A stretch of DNA of 64,000 nt from Cryptomeria japonica (Eukaryota > Streptophyta > Pinopsida > Cupressales > Cupressaceae). The stretch covers positions 62,001-126,000 of the forward strand of contig NW_026729194.1 in assembly GCF_030272615.1 (NCBI RefSeq). Direction: 5' to 3'. The notes beneath the pieces were generated by a model. It did not search any database. It saw only the letters and a list, made by a program, of their open reading frames with translations, and had not been told where the DNA came from. Position numbers and translations under genes: made by a program. Positions 1 to 11,188 of the stretch are shown piece after piece. Each line of letters starts with the position of its first letter. Within the stretch, counting starts at the first letter, position 1.

Positions 1-700
1 ATCAATTCCACCCATATACTCAATTGAGAAATAGTAAGATTTATTGTTAAGGCAAATATCAATTTCAGTTTGGTACACCATACCTGGTTTGAAGGCAATG
101 AGAAGTCTAGCATCAAGATGAGGGAGCACCAAGGGAGAAGAGTCAATTTTTACAATTTTCTCCCAGGGTTCTGCAATTTTGTCAATACAAGACCAGAGGA
201 AGGGTGGGACATTCTTAATGGTTATCCATTTCGGGTAGGAAAGGGCAATAATTTCATCATTACAAGCCTTAGGGTCCCTATGAACTGCCCTAAAAGATGA
301 ATTCCCTACCGACTAGAACTACTTATTTACAATTTTGCTTTGGCTTTCTTTACTATCAAAGAAAATTTAAAACAAACCCTTTTGAATCATTCTACAAAAC
401 AAAAAGTGAAACCCTAGTTTATTGACCCACACATCTTGCAACCATTTCTTCATGTATTGATGAGATGGTAAGTTATTTACATCAAAGGCAGCGAAAAAAA
501 TAGCTAAATCCCTAAGTCTAGAAATCTCATAAGAAATGGCCGAAAGAACTGAATCATTTGGTTTAATGGTGATGCGTTTCGAGGGGGAGACCTCACCTTG
601 TGCTCACGCGAGATTGGTTTCATCTTCATGGTGGAGAGCAGCTTCGAACTTTGCATCTTCAAGGAATGAAAACTGCTTGCCCTCCACCGCTTAGCTAAAG
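1..700 (-). pseudogene. LINE ORF1 remnant (DUF4283-like region), runs off the left edge
   Basis: Read on the minus strand, about 700 to 1 gives broken coding sequence in one main frame. Readable blocks include LRDLAIFFAAFDVNNLP, DVWVNKLGFHFLFCRMIQKG and, after a frame change near 310-350, KWITIKNVPPFLWSCIDKIAE and LPHLDARLLIAFKPGM. The same order of blocks occurs in the better preserved LINE ORF1 at 22210-23289. In plant LINEs this is the DUF4283 part of the RNA-binding ORF1 protein, upstream of a CCHC knuckle, which here would lie beyond the left edge. In-frame stops near 607 and 680 and the frame break make it a pseudogene. The two LINE copies differ enough to be separate subfamilies. The domain assignment is from recognised motifs, without a profile search. 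Confidence 0.7.
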
Positions 701-1596
701 GTTTTCCGATGCTCTAGTCCATTCACGGAGGAAGGAATGGGTAGTTTTAGGTTATTAGGAACACCTTTATTCATCGCCATTTATTGCAGGGTGTGTAATA
801 AATGTTTCGAGGGCTTCCCAGAAAGGCCAAGGAGCCCTAGCACGCGGTGGCGTCCTACAACCAACGACACCTCTGAGGTTCATGCCCTAGTTGTAGAGCA
901 TAATCAAAGTGCTTTCATATTAATCCTATTATATTTTAATTGTATTAATTGTTATTAAATTTATAAATAACATTTTCAAGTATTTTAAAATCTTATAACT
1001 AAATAAAATATGTGTAAATATAATTAATTTTGATTAATTATTTTGTGTGTAATAATTGATAATTAGAAAGTTGAGTCTAATAAATTAAAATGAATAAAAT
1101 ATAAATAGAAAAAACATATAAATCATGTGATAAGTCAATATATAACTAAATGAAGAAGATTTCAATTAGGTACAATTATTAATGAATTTGTAGCTACATT
1201 GTAATTGAGTTTTTTATTGTCTTTATGTAAGCATGAATCCTTGATTAGAAAGGTGTTGTGTGCTCTTGTGTCATTGTAAATTAGTTTAATTTATTTGAAG
1301 TATCTTGATTGTTTTTTCTTGATATTTGGGGACATGAATATTTATAAATAACTAAGAATACCTTTTACCATTGTTTTTGGTTAGAATTAGATTCCTTTTG
1401 GAACCCCAATTGAAGTGTATAAATGCAAATTATTTCTTTATTCTTTGATGATTGAAATTGATTTATTAAACATCTTTAAATACAAGAACACAAACAAATA
1501 TCACACAAACTTGTACCTAGTCAGCCTTAGCTAAGAAAATTAAAGTTTGAAATTTAGTCAACTTTGAACTATAAAATGTTATACTAGGATATACTA
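701..1596. other. A+T-rich spacer, no gene seen
   Basis: No coding sequence or repeat boundary is recognisable. The stretch is strongly A+T-rich after about 930. Short open frames here lack any family motif. Confidence 0.6.
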
Positions 1597-2090
1597 TTTT
1601 TGCAATTATGTACATAACATGACAATCATAAAGTATACTTGAATAGGAAGGGGCTAAAACATAGTAGAAAATATATGCAAAGGAGTAATACATAAGTATT
1701 ATGAAAACATAGAAGGAGAATATGGGGAAGAGAAAAAGTTGGGTTGTGGCTATTCTCATTCCAAAAACATCTCGACTACATTCATGTTATATATAGGGAA
1801 GACATTACATGTGTTGGATCTAGTTTAGTAGCGTCCAAAAAGTGGTAGGAATATATTAATATGATGCATGGATAAGATACGGCAAGGAATTTGAATTTGT
1901 ACAAGATTATACCATTTTCAATATGTTTGTATCAAATAATTCATTCAAAGATACATAAAATTAAATGGGAAATGGTATAGATATTTAAATTTTTCTAGTA
2001 ATTATTTTCCACAATTTGAGCTGCATGCAAGTTTTAGAAACACAATGCATCTTAAAGTATGCAGAACTCACAAATATATTAGAAAAAACT
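1597..2090. repeat. Tandem duplication, unit A (empty-site copy)
   Basis: About 0.5 kb that is repeated directly at 2101-2383 plus 3938-4108. Shared landmarks are the stretch around acataagtattatgaaaac near the start and gcatgcaagttttagaaac near the end. Unit A has an uninterrupted accattttcaatatgtttg at 1910-1928, the place where the second unit carries a retrotransposon. The nature of the repeated sequence itself is unknown; I see no coding potential in it. Confidence 0.8.
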
Positions 2091-2388
2091 AAATCATTAT
2101 GTTTTTACAATTATGTACATAACATCACAATCATAAAGTATTCTTGAATAGGAAGGGGCTAAAACATAGTAATACATAAGTATTATGAAAAACATAGAAG
2201 GAGAATATGGGGAAGAGAAAAAGTGGAGTTGCGGATATTCTTGCTCCAAAAACATCTCGACTATATTGTTGTACACCAAAAATAACCTTTGTGTTATACA
2301 CAGGGAAGATAGTACCTCCAATGCTTGTATCGATATGTGGATAAGATACTGCAAGGAACTTGAATTTTTACAAGATTATACCATTTTT

Positions 2389-2712
2389 TGTTAATTTTGT
2401 GGATTAGAATTAAAATTTATCTTGTTCAATGTATTATCTATCATTGAATTGTTGTATAAATTTGATTGTCTTCTTTTATGTTGCAGGATAGGAGGAGCAT
2501 TTTTATTTCAATGTCCATTCTCACACATTTCATTTGGTATATGTAGTGGGCTGGGTATGGTCAAGCGATGCCTTGACCGACCATGTCTTTTGGACATGGC
2601 CGATCAAGACATCACTTGATCGTGCCCCCTCACGATAATAAATGTTTGAATGAGAGACTTCACTTATCTCTCATTCAATCATTTATCTTACCAAGGCTAT
2701 CATGCATTAACA
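2389..2712 (-). repeat. 3' LTR of the TRIM-like element
   Basis: 324 bases, TG...CA, near-identical to 3614-3932. It is 3' because the purine tract lies just inside it. Confidence 0.9.
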
Positions 2713-2722
2713 CTCCCTCTTA
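2713..2722 (-). other. Polypurine tract of the TRIM-like element
   Basis: Minus-strand TAAGAGGGAG lies directly inside the 3' LTR, the expected place for plus-strand DNA priming. Confidence 0.8.
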
Positions 2723-2821
2723 TCTAGGTAAGATAAATGTAAAAGGTATTGGGAGCAATATTCATAAATCATATGATGCTTATCTTGGGACCATAGTTTC
2801 AAGATGTGAATTTCCTTTGTC

Positions 2822-3212
2822 GGTGATTCTATTCACAAACTCTTGAGTGGATTGCCTCTGTCAGTGATTCTATCCACAAGCTCTTGTGTGGATTGCCTCA
2901 ATCGGTGATTCTATCCATGAGCTCTCACATGGATTGCCTTAGCTGGTGATTCTATCCATGAGATCTTATGTGGATTTCGTCAGTCAGTGATTCTATCCAT
3001 GAGCTCTTGTGTGGATTAGCTCAGTCGGTGATTCTATCCACAAGCTCTTACGTGGATTGCCTCAGTCGGCGATTCTATCCACAAGCTCTTACGTGGATTT
3101 CCTCAGTTAGCGATTCTATCCATGAGCTCTTGTGTGGATTGCCTCTATCGTTGATTCTATCCACAAGCTTTTACATGGATTGCCTTAGTCGACGATTCTA
3201 TCCACAATCTTG
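2822..3212. repeat. 41-base tandem repeat inside the TRIM-like element
   Basis: About ten imperfect copies of a 41-base unit built around gattctatccacaagctctt. The anchor gattctat recurs with a 41-base step from 2823 to 3193. Each unit holds a short imperfect palindrome (wgtggat...atccac). Because 41 is not a multiple of three, the open frames across it are incidental. Confidence 0.9.
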
Positions 3213-3600
3213 AGTTATTGTAAAATCGTCACCTTCCAATAACCTCAAAAATACAAGAGGAAATCATTTGGAAGTCGTCACTTCCTTATGATTTACACAG
3301 TGCCCATAAAATAATTATTAGTATTAATAATAATAATCAATATTTACAATTTTTACCTCAGAAGTACTCAATCTTGATTAGTAAGCTCCCTCTCAATCAC
3401 ACGATATCTTGATTTTATTCTAGAGAACATATTTTTCTGAACATACGTCTGAATTTCTGACTTCAACAAGGGATGCTTGTAGTTTAAGTTTGAGAGGACA
3501 AGTTCTTGCAATGTGGCCATATTCGAGACTTTCAAGGAGATATCAATCTGATCTAAATTGGATCTTCCTTTAGGCGGTTAGGCTTTATAGAAGGAAACCT

Positions 3601-3613
3601 AGCTCTGATACCA
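3601..3613 (-). other. Primer-binding site, initiator Met tRNA
   Basis: Reverse complement reads TGGTATCAGAGCT with no gap from the LTR end. This is the usual plant LTR-element primer site and fixes the direction of the element. Confidence 0.88.
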
Positions 3614-3932
3614 TGTTAATTTTGTGGATCAGAATTAAAATTTGTTCTATATATTATCTATCACTGAATTGTTGTATAAATCTGATTGTCTTCTTTTATG
3701 TTACAGGAGAGGAGGAGCATTTTTATTTCAATGTCCATTCTCACACATTTCATTTGGTATATGTAGTGGGCTGGCTACGGTCAAGCGATGCCTTGACCGA
3801 CCATGTCTTTTGGATATGACCGATCAAGACATCACTCGATCGTGCCCCCTCACGATAATAAATGTTTTAATGAGAGACTTCATCTATCTCTCATTCAATC
3901 ATTTATCTTACCGAGGCTATCATGCTTTAACA
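3614..3932 (-). repeat. 5' LTR of the TRIM-like element
   Basis: 319 bases, TG...CA, followed on its inner side by the primer-binding site. Confidence 0.9.
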
Positions 3933-4108
3933 TTTTTCAATATGTTTGTGTCAAAGAATTCTTTCAAATACACATAAAATTAAATGTGAAATAGTATAGA
4001 TATTTAAATTTTTTTATTAATTATTTTCCACAATTTGAGGTGCATGCAAGTTTTAGAAACACAATGCATCTCAAATTATGCAAAACTCATTAACATATTA
4101 GAAAAAAT

Positions 4109-4984
4109 GGCGCACAAGAGCAGGTAGTTGTTTGCTAGGGCTTCAAAAAGAGGTGAGGCTATTGGGGAGGATGATTGAGAGTATGGGGATGGTGATGGTG
4201 TTGTAGGCATGGTACAAGTTTTACCCCTAGCTTTCTTTGGTGCACAGGTTCGATTTTCTTGCTCTCCTCCTGCGCGGGGCTTCTTCCTTTCAATTATTGT
4301 CTGGTTCTCTCTATGTTGCTCTTCTAAATTGGGGGTGTTCTATGGTTCTCTATGGAGGAAGGTTTCATATGGAATGGAGCTTGTAGGGAAGGTTGTTGTT
4401 GTCATTCTCCGGTGCCCCTCTATTTTTGCGATATTTTCCATTTGAGATGGCCTTTTGTTCAAGGATCTTTTGGCATTCCATGTTGTGCAGATTTTGCATA
4501 ATTTTCTCCTTGTACATTGGTTGTTGCAGAAGCTTTCTTTTGTTAGCAAGGTTTGTTTGGCTGTCTCATGCTTTTTAGGGTTTTGTGGTGGCTTTGTTCC
4601 CCGCGTCATCCCTTTCTTGGGGGAGTGCTACGCTTGGGGTCTATGGTGGCCCTGTGTCTTTCTCGAAGTTCACTTTCTTGGGCCTGTTGCCCGTGGATCT
4701 TTGTTGGCTAATATGGAGTTGGTTTCTATTTGGGAGTGGCTTTCTTGTCCTATTTTACCCCTCCTTTTTTATTATTTGGAGGTTAATGGCTTCTCTGTAG
4801 GGAGAAGGAGTAGCTACTTGGTCATTGCTAGATGGAGTTTTTTAAGGGTGTTTGTTGCCCTATTTTTGGAGGCTGAATATTGTTCTTCTATCTTCACCAG
4901 ATTAACTATTCCTTTCCACACTTATCCTATGGAGGTGGATAACTGGGCAGTGATTTTTTGTTTAGTGTCTGGTTTCTTTTGAAG
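4109..4984. other. No supported gene; hydrophobic open frame
   Basis: The + strand is open from 4455 to 4982 (175 codons). The product is rich in Phe, Leu, Trp and Val because the DNA is T-rich, and I see no motif, signal or repeat that marks a real protein. It may be untranslated retroelement sequence leading into the palindromic motif array downstream, but that is a guess. Confidence 0.4.
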
Positions 4985-5810
4985 GTTTTGGGAGCTTTTT
5001 AAAAACCAAGTTCTCCCATTTCTAGGTGTGATTTAGATTATCTTCCACTAGATCTTGTGGAGTTGAACAGTGCTTGGAAGGCCCAACTAGTTTTCTATTT
5101 CTCTTTAGACCCTATGGAGGTGGATAAGTGCTTTGTTGGTGGGGAGCTAATTTTCAGCTGGTATCTCTTTGTTGGCTTCAACTCATGGGTTTTGGGATCC
5201 CTTTCAAAACCTAATATGTTTCTAGTTTTGGGAGCCATTTCAAAACCCTTAGTGGCTTGTGGAAGCCTTGTAAAACCCTCAAGTTTTGGGAGCCTTGTAA
5301 ATCCCACACTCTTCAGGGTTGAGGGAGCCGAAAAAAACCCTTTTTTTTTCTTTTCTTAGGGACATGTTGGATGTTGGCATTTTTCAAGGGCCCAGTCTGG
5401 CCTTTCTTTTTTTTTTGGTTAGGACTAGGCTTTGGTTGTGACTTGGAGATTCTGTTACAGGTTATAGGATCCTAGAAAACCCTTCTTATGTGGGTTTTGG
5501 GAGCTTTCTCAAAACCCAAAATGTTATTGGTTGTGGGAGCCAATTTTAAAACTCAATTTCAATTGTGGGAGCCTTGTAAAACCCATTAATCAGGTTATGG
5601 GGGCTTTGAAAAACCCTTGGTTTCTATTGAAGGTTAAGGGAGCCTTGATAAAACCCTTATGTTAGTGGAAGGATTTAGCCTCTTCCCTTTTTATCTAGGT
5701 TTCATTGATTTATCTCTAATGCAATGCTAGTTTTTGGTTGTTGTCTTTCTTTGATATATCATTTGTTACTATCTATTTTGGGTTTCAGATCCTAGTAAAA
5801 TCTGAGGGTT
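4985..5810. repeat. Array of degenerate palindromic motifs (ggttttgggagc...aaaaccc type)
   Basis: About a dozen copies of a 20-25 base motif spaced irregularly by 5-130 bases. Examples are gggttttgggagctttctc followed by aaaaccc at 5494-5519, gttttgggagccttgtaaat at 5283, and gtgggagccttgtaaaaccc at 5566. Many copies pair as a GGTTTTG...CAAAACC stem around a variable centre. They read gggagcc...aaaaccc on the + strand almost every time, so the array has a direction. No coding function is evident. Confidence 0.7.
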
Positions 5811-7819
5811 TTGGGTCACTTTAGAAAATACCACCCTATTCACCATAATAGGTTTCAATGTACTAAAAAATGTTTTGTATTATTGTTGTGTGTGCACCCT
5901 AAAAGGATTCACTTAGTGACATAGAAATGTATGATACACTGTCATAAAAAAAATACATGTTTAGGGGTGGAGGCACTATCATCATTGATATAGACAAAAA
6001 AAATTGAGCCTGGTATATTTATATTATTCACAAAAAAATTTATTTGTTATAACTCTAACATTTAATTCATATTGTAACCCTAGACATTAACAAGAGATTT
6101 ATTTTACTCAGTCAAAACTGATAGAAGTCTAGAAACTAATTTGTTTTATCTTTTAATTTGAAACAAAAATAATTTGAAAGTAAAATAATGTGAAAGTAGA
6201 GTGACTATGAATACTAACACATGATTAGTTTCTCTTGAAAATTATGTCTGAAAAACATTATAGAACTGAAGGATACATTTATTGAGAGAATTAATTTAGG
6301 AACTAGTTGATCTTTCTCATCTTTAGAGTTGTGAAGATTGATTTCACCATAGTAATTATTTTTTTTATCTAATGCATTGTTTATAGCATAAGTAGGCAGG
6401 TTTGTAGTTCCAACTTACATATTTGTAAAGTCGATTAGGATAATATTTTGTAGAGTTTGGAATATTGTATTTCTTTATTTTATTGGAATAATTAAAAATA
6501 AGTATTTTCTCTTGTATTTTATTTGTTATTGTTGTTGTGTTGTTGATACAGGGTGGAGCAGGCCATCATTAGAAGGCCTACCATCATTTGGATATAGAAC
6601 ACATGCTAGAGTGACACACATCTCTCCCTCTTGAAATAAACCATACCTAGCCCCCCAAAAAAGACATTGAGATTGCTCCCAACACAAAGACCTTGACCCA
6701 ACCAAAATACAATCACTATTTCTATTGATGCCTCAAGTGCATTGATCCAAAATGTAGAGTTACTCTACAAGTCTAGCAACTCATAGGGAATCTTCACCTA
6801 TAGAAATAGAACCCAAAAATTCTATAGTTTGTAGATTAAAAAACCAAAATTGCAAAAAATAGAATACATCCTTGAAAAAACTATAACCCCTAATGGGTGA
6901 GTTGAAGGGATGCCCACTCAACTTCAAAGGATTGAACCTTCTTCTATATAGCCTCAAAGAATACCCAAATCAATAATCTCCTTAAAGGACAAATTTTTCA
7001 AACTATGAGCTATAGCTCACACTTGGAATTCAACCTATGTAAGTAGTTGAAGAATAACATCTACTTCTATGATGCTCCACACTTGACCCAAACTATAGAA
7101 AGTAGTTCAATATTTCTTATTGTCCTCACAAAACTTGTGAATTGGACAAAAAGAGAGCACTAAGTTTTACCTATGACATGTAGAGGGGAGACCTAATTGG
7201 AGCAATTTTTCAATATGTCCTTTCATCTCCTTGACCCCTTATTTCAAGGCATTCAATTTTTTCCTACAATTCAAAGAAATTATTTTATAAGTTAAAAAAA
7301 TGTTCACCTTCACTAATTACTATCTATTTTCAACTCCTATTTGAAGTGTCTCCTTTGATTTACTGCATAACATATGAACCAAAAAATGGGAGTCTATGTC
7401 TTTAGGTCCAACAAAGGAGAGTGTTGATCCGTAGCAGTGCCCACCTATGAATTGAATGATTGGGAGTTTCAAATGAATTTGAGTGCGAGATGGGAAGACA
7501 GTTGTATTGGCTTGTAGGGTAGGGAGGGGGTGAAAAAGTCTAGGGTAGTCTACAGTCTCACCTACTATTGAAGCCTCTTCCATTTATTTTTGTTCAAATT
7601 TTGTTACTACCTCTTTTTTAGTATAGCTTGTATCATAGGGAGAAGGTGGAAATTTATGTGCTTCATCCCAAAGTGCTTCCTATTTTATTTATCCATGGGG
7701 ACTATATCCCTAAAACTATTCTACATTTTATATATTTCTAGCCTAGACTTTCTGTAGCATTCAGTTTCTTCCATGCTCCAATGTAGCCTTAGGAGCTACT
7801 GTTAGAGGCCCTATATCAT
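5811..7819. other. No supported gene
   Basis: A+T-rich sequence with no recognised family. A minus-strand open frame at 7583-7320 (87 codons) has no motif I recognise. The right end at 7815-7819 (atcat) is the candidate target duplication of the copia element that follows. Confidence 0.45.
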
Positions 7820-8008
7820 TGAAAGTGTTGAAAGAGGAAAACCAAAACATAATTCTATATAACATGATATTCATTGATTCAAAATGTATACCTTTATATA
7901 GGCAATAGAGATAATCCTAAACTATTAGATAGCCATGGCAACTAACCAGGAGGTGGTTTATTTATGTAAACTAAGGCTAACAATTTTACCCAATGTAATA
8001 CACCAACA
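7820..8008 (-). repeat. 3' LTR of the copia-type element
   Basis: TG...CA ends on the minus strand, with a promoter-like CCTATATAAAGG (minus, about 7906-7894). It is bordered by the purine tract at 8009-8019. Confidence 0.75.
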
Positions 8009-8699
8009 TTTCCCCCCTTATTATATTAATCTAGACAAGAATGGAACATTGCAAAGGTTTTGAACATAACTGTTTTGGAGAATATGATGAAGTACCTTCA
8101 CCAATCATCCTCACTCACCTAGGAGACACCAAATTGACTACATTAGTGGATCTCTTGACTATAGAACATAAAATGTTCCCTTCCTACATGCACAATGAGA
8201 CACATTTCCTCATAAATTCCACATCTCATTGAACTATATCTAATGCCTTCTCTAGTGCTACACCTGAGATGTCTTTTCTTTGAAATTCCACATCTCCTTC
8301 AAGTGTGTCTAACATCTCCTCAAGTGCTCTGGAAATAATCCCTCATCTCTTGTAAAAATCACCAACTAAATGTCTTCATGTGAGAAACCTTTCCTCTAAT
8401 AGTCCACATCTCATCAAGTGCTTGACAAATCACTAATCAAATGTGAATACACTAAGCGAACCCACAAGAAATCTTTCCCCCTTTGTTTCTTGAAGGGACA
8501 CATAATGCCAAGCCCCCTTTTTCTCATCAGGGACACAAATAGGATGTTTCTCTTGCAATAAATCATCCCTAAGCAAGAAGCTAGCTTGGGATGAAAACTA
8601 ACCTCCTACCTCTATTGCCTCCAACTGCCAATAGGATCTTCTCTGTTCTCTAGAATGTAAATCTTTGATCAATTTTGGCATCATGAGGTGAGTCATCAT
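8009..8699 (-). other. Copia element 3' untranslated part, no pol detected
   Basis: Between the gag remnant and the 3' LTR no protease, integrase or reverse transcriptase motif can be read in any frame. Several copies of a catctc-rich block occur (about 8218-8420). The element therefore looks internally deleted or non-autonomous by origin. Confidence 0.5.
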
Positions 8700-9475
8700 T
8701 ATCAGATGAATCATTTGTATGCACCGCAAAACCACAAAATTGTGTTTCACTTTTAGTGATAGCATGAGCTTTATTTTTCTTCAACTTCCCATCAATGAGA
8801 TATTTGGCTCGCTAAGTGCAATTCATCTATACATGTCCAATTTTCTGAAAATAATAACATTTGAATTCTTTCCTTGTTGAAATGTTAGACTTCTTAGCAA
8901 GAAAATCACTTTCCTCAATAATTAAATGACTATTTTTAACTTTGCTTCCTTCATCAATCAAAGAAGAAATCAAAATTTACAAACTAGGATTAATTTTGTT
9001 CAAAGTGAAAACATTATGATCAAAATTTGGAGGCATACTACCAAGTAAGATTGCCTTGGTATTACCATTATTGACTTTGGAGTTTACACTTGCAAGTTGA
9101 CCAAGGAGAGAACAAAATGTACTTATGTGTTGAAGAATATTATCTCCCTCTTTCATCTTCAACGCAAACAATTTTTGTTTTATGGGCATTTTAACACTTG
9201 AAGCCCATGAACCCAAGAAAGTACTAAGCCCATCCCATATTTCCCTTCATGTCTTCATTAGATCAATGCGATGCAAATATGCATCAGATAAGCCAAGACC
9301 AATCGATGCATAAGCCCTACGGTCTTTAGCAATCTATTTTGTTGCTTCATCTACATTTTGTAGTTTTTTCACAGTTCCACTTACAATATCCCATAAACCT
9401 TTTTCAATTAAAAAAAAAATTAATTTGCCATATTTGAAAGTTATATCCTTCAGATTTAGAAATGATAACTAATTT
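8700..9475 (-). pseudogene. Copia Gag (UBN2/retrotran_gag family) remnant with decayed zinc knuckle
   Basis: Minus-strand reading gives GLWDIVSGTVKKLQNVDE near 9410, AYASIGLGLSDAYLHRID near 9300 and then an open block 9216-8977 with MPIKQKLFALKMKEGDNILQ and LLGSMPPNFDHNVFTLNKI. These are the usual landmarks of Ty1/copia Gag: the IEKGLWDIV start, the MKEGDNI..HI region and the LL.SLP.. block. Further down a CCHC knuckle survives as CYYFQKIGHV-stop-MNC, with the second Cys changed to Phe. At least three in-frame stops (near 9345, 9245 and 8830) make it non-functional. Gag would package the element RNA in cytoplasmic particles. Confidence 0.78.
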
Positions 9476-9953
9476 TTCCATTTAGACAACCCTATTACTC
9501 AACAACCAAAACAAAACTCCTTATAACTGCTTACGCTTAAAAATTCTATGCAACTTTTGCTTTTAAAATTGCTATTAAACAAATAAATTACCTGCTCCGA
9601 GTGTCTCACCCAGCTGTATTGGTAGCCAATGTCTTTTACCAAAATCCACCTATTCATTATTTTTGTCTTCTAATATAGTGAAAATTCATAACACTCATAC
9701 CTTGCTTAGACGTCTGATACATAATTCTCATTTGATGTATCCAATCACATAATCATTTGGCAATAGAAGTGTTGCTCGCTTCAGCACTAACAAATTGAGT
9801 TTAAATAGCTTTATTTTGGTGCGGTTAGGGGAGAATAGCAATGAAATTGGCATAAACTATAATTGAACTCATCTATCAACTGAACTAATCACCTTCTATG
9901 ATGTTGTGGCCTTTCATATATACTAATATCTCCTCAGATCTCACATTACTTTA

Positions 9954-10082
9954 TCAACTTGTCACTTTCCTACGGTAGTTCTTCAAACTGCCAATCCGCT
10001 CATCTGCATATTCTGAATACCATTGCCTAACATTCTCAGGGATCAGCTTGAATTTGCAATAATCTCCACCTCCAAACAGATT
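9954..10082 (-). pseudogene. Orphan 42-residue C-terminal coding fragment, unrecognised
   Basis: A short minus-strand frame that reads like the end of a real protein: it contains FGGGDYCKFKLIPENVRQWY and ERIGSLKNYRRKVTS, then a stop. It has balanced composition with Trp, Cys, Gly and charged residues, unlike the A+T-driven frames nearby. It is bounded upstream by a stop and the start of the nested LTR array at 10084. I do not recognise the family. It could be a host exon captured in the leader of the copia element, or part of an element protein. Confidence 0.35.
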
Positions 10083-10083
10083 T

Positions 10084-11112
10084 CAATACACAGGGATCTT
10101 GAGTCTATTAGGGGATTTGCCCCCTAACCTCCAGCCTCCGAAAGAGCCGGCCTACTATTGCACTGGTGTCAACGCCTTTACCTATATATGGCATCAGTTT
10201 GATTTAAACACTACCTACGGTTGGCAATGCTTTAAAATAGGGGTCGGCGGGGGTTGAACTGCCGACCCACCAATTGCCAAACTAACATATTTCAAAAAAA
10301 AAAAAACCCTATATGGTTATTAACAATCTAATAAAAAAACCTTATAACTAATTTTTTATACAATGTTTCAAGCCCAAATCATAACAAACAAAAAAACCTA
10401 TATGGTTATTAAAAACCTAACAAATACATAAAGCCAAACAAGGGGGTTGTAAACAAATTGTAAAGAAGGGTTTTGTTATGAGGGCATTTATTCTAATAAT
10501 TATGGTGGTTTTAACTTCATATGGAAAAATAATGTATAAAATGGGGTGATAGGATTTTTGAAAATTCATTCCTCGAGATAGGGAATTCAGAGTAGTCTCT
10601 CAGAACAACAAGAAGAGATAAAAACTTAGTGATTTCTTTGAGAGGATATTGTATGACCCTTAAGTCATTTTGTAAGGGCTTCTTGAGAGTGAGAGTTGCA
10701 GTTTCATTTCTTAGCATTGTGAACATGACAAAAGGACTGGGCAGGATGCTAGAAAGTTCTTGTCATGACAGTGTGGAAGCAGGAAGAGCCTGATGGTAAC
10801 AATTTTCCTTAGAAACAGATTGTGACTTAGTGAAAGACCATGGTGATGTAAGAGCATTTGCATCATAATAATGTTATTGATCACATGCATTTGTGGATCC
10901 AAAGATGTAGCCAGAGTCTGGTGAACTCCGTTATGAAATCTTTTCTCTCTTTTTTCCTAGTGTATGAATTTTGTCAACTTATTTTCTTTCTTGCATTTTA
11001 TGTGATTATTTGCTCTCTTCACAAGCAACGTTAGCTTTGATCTTAAATAAAATTTGTATCTTGGTGAATCTAACAATTGTTAAGTGAGTCATAGTACGAA
11101 TTTAACAAATCA
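10084..11112 (+). repeat. LTR 1 of the array
   Basis: About 1029 bases, with a TATA-like aatgtataaaatgggg at 10531-10546. The 5' edge is placed by alignment with LTR2, since the TG terminus is not conserved. Confidence 0.75.
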
Positions 11113-11188
11113 AGTTTGGTATAAGAGATAGTCTGACAAGTTGTGGGTTGTGGGATACTTGGAGAAAATTCAAGCAAAGTAAGGTGAG

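Larger units (their letters stand above)
2389..3932 (-). mobile_element. TRIM-like non-autonomous LTR retrotransposon, complete
   Basis: Two direct repeats of 324 and 319 bases begin TGTTAATTTTGTGG and end TTAACA on the + strand, giving TG...CA ends with a TGTTAA/TTAACA terminal inverted repeat. TTTTT at 2384-2388 and again at 3933-3937 is a 5-base target duplication. A primer-binding site matching plant initiator Met tRNA (TGGTATCAGAGCT, minus) abuts the LTR at 3613-3601. A purine tract (TAAGAGGGAG, minus) abuts the other LTR at 2722-2713. The element therefore reads on the minus strand. The interior is about 0.9 kb and has no gag, protease, RT or integrase, only a 41-base tandem repeat. The size and lack of coding match TRIM/SMART-type elements that depend on partner enzymes. 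The empty site in the neighbouring duplicate (1910-1928) supports a true insertion. Confidence 0.92.
2101..4108. repeat. Tandem duplication, unit B, interrupted by the TRIM-like element
   Basis: Second copy of the 1597-2090 sequence. It is colinear from 2101 to about 2388 and resumes at 3933, with the 1544-base LTR element in between. It lacks a few tens of bases present in unit A around 1660-1690. Confidence 0.8.

Noticed and set aside
2822-3212. CRISPR-like array
   Set aside because: The 41-base units are contiguous with no unique spacers, inside a plant LTR element.
4455-4982. 175-codon open frame on the + strand as a membrane protein gene
   Set aside because: T-rich DNA alone gives such hydrophobic frames; no motif, no start context, and overlapping frames are equally open.
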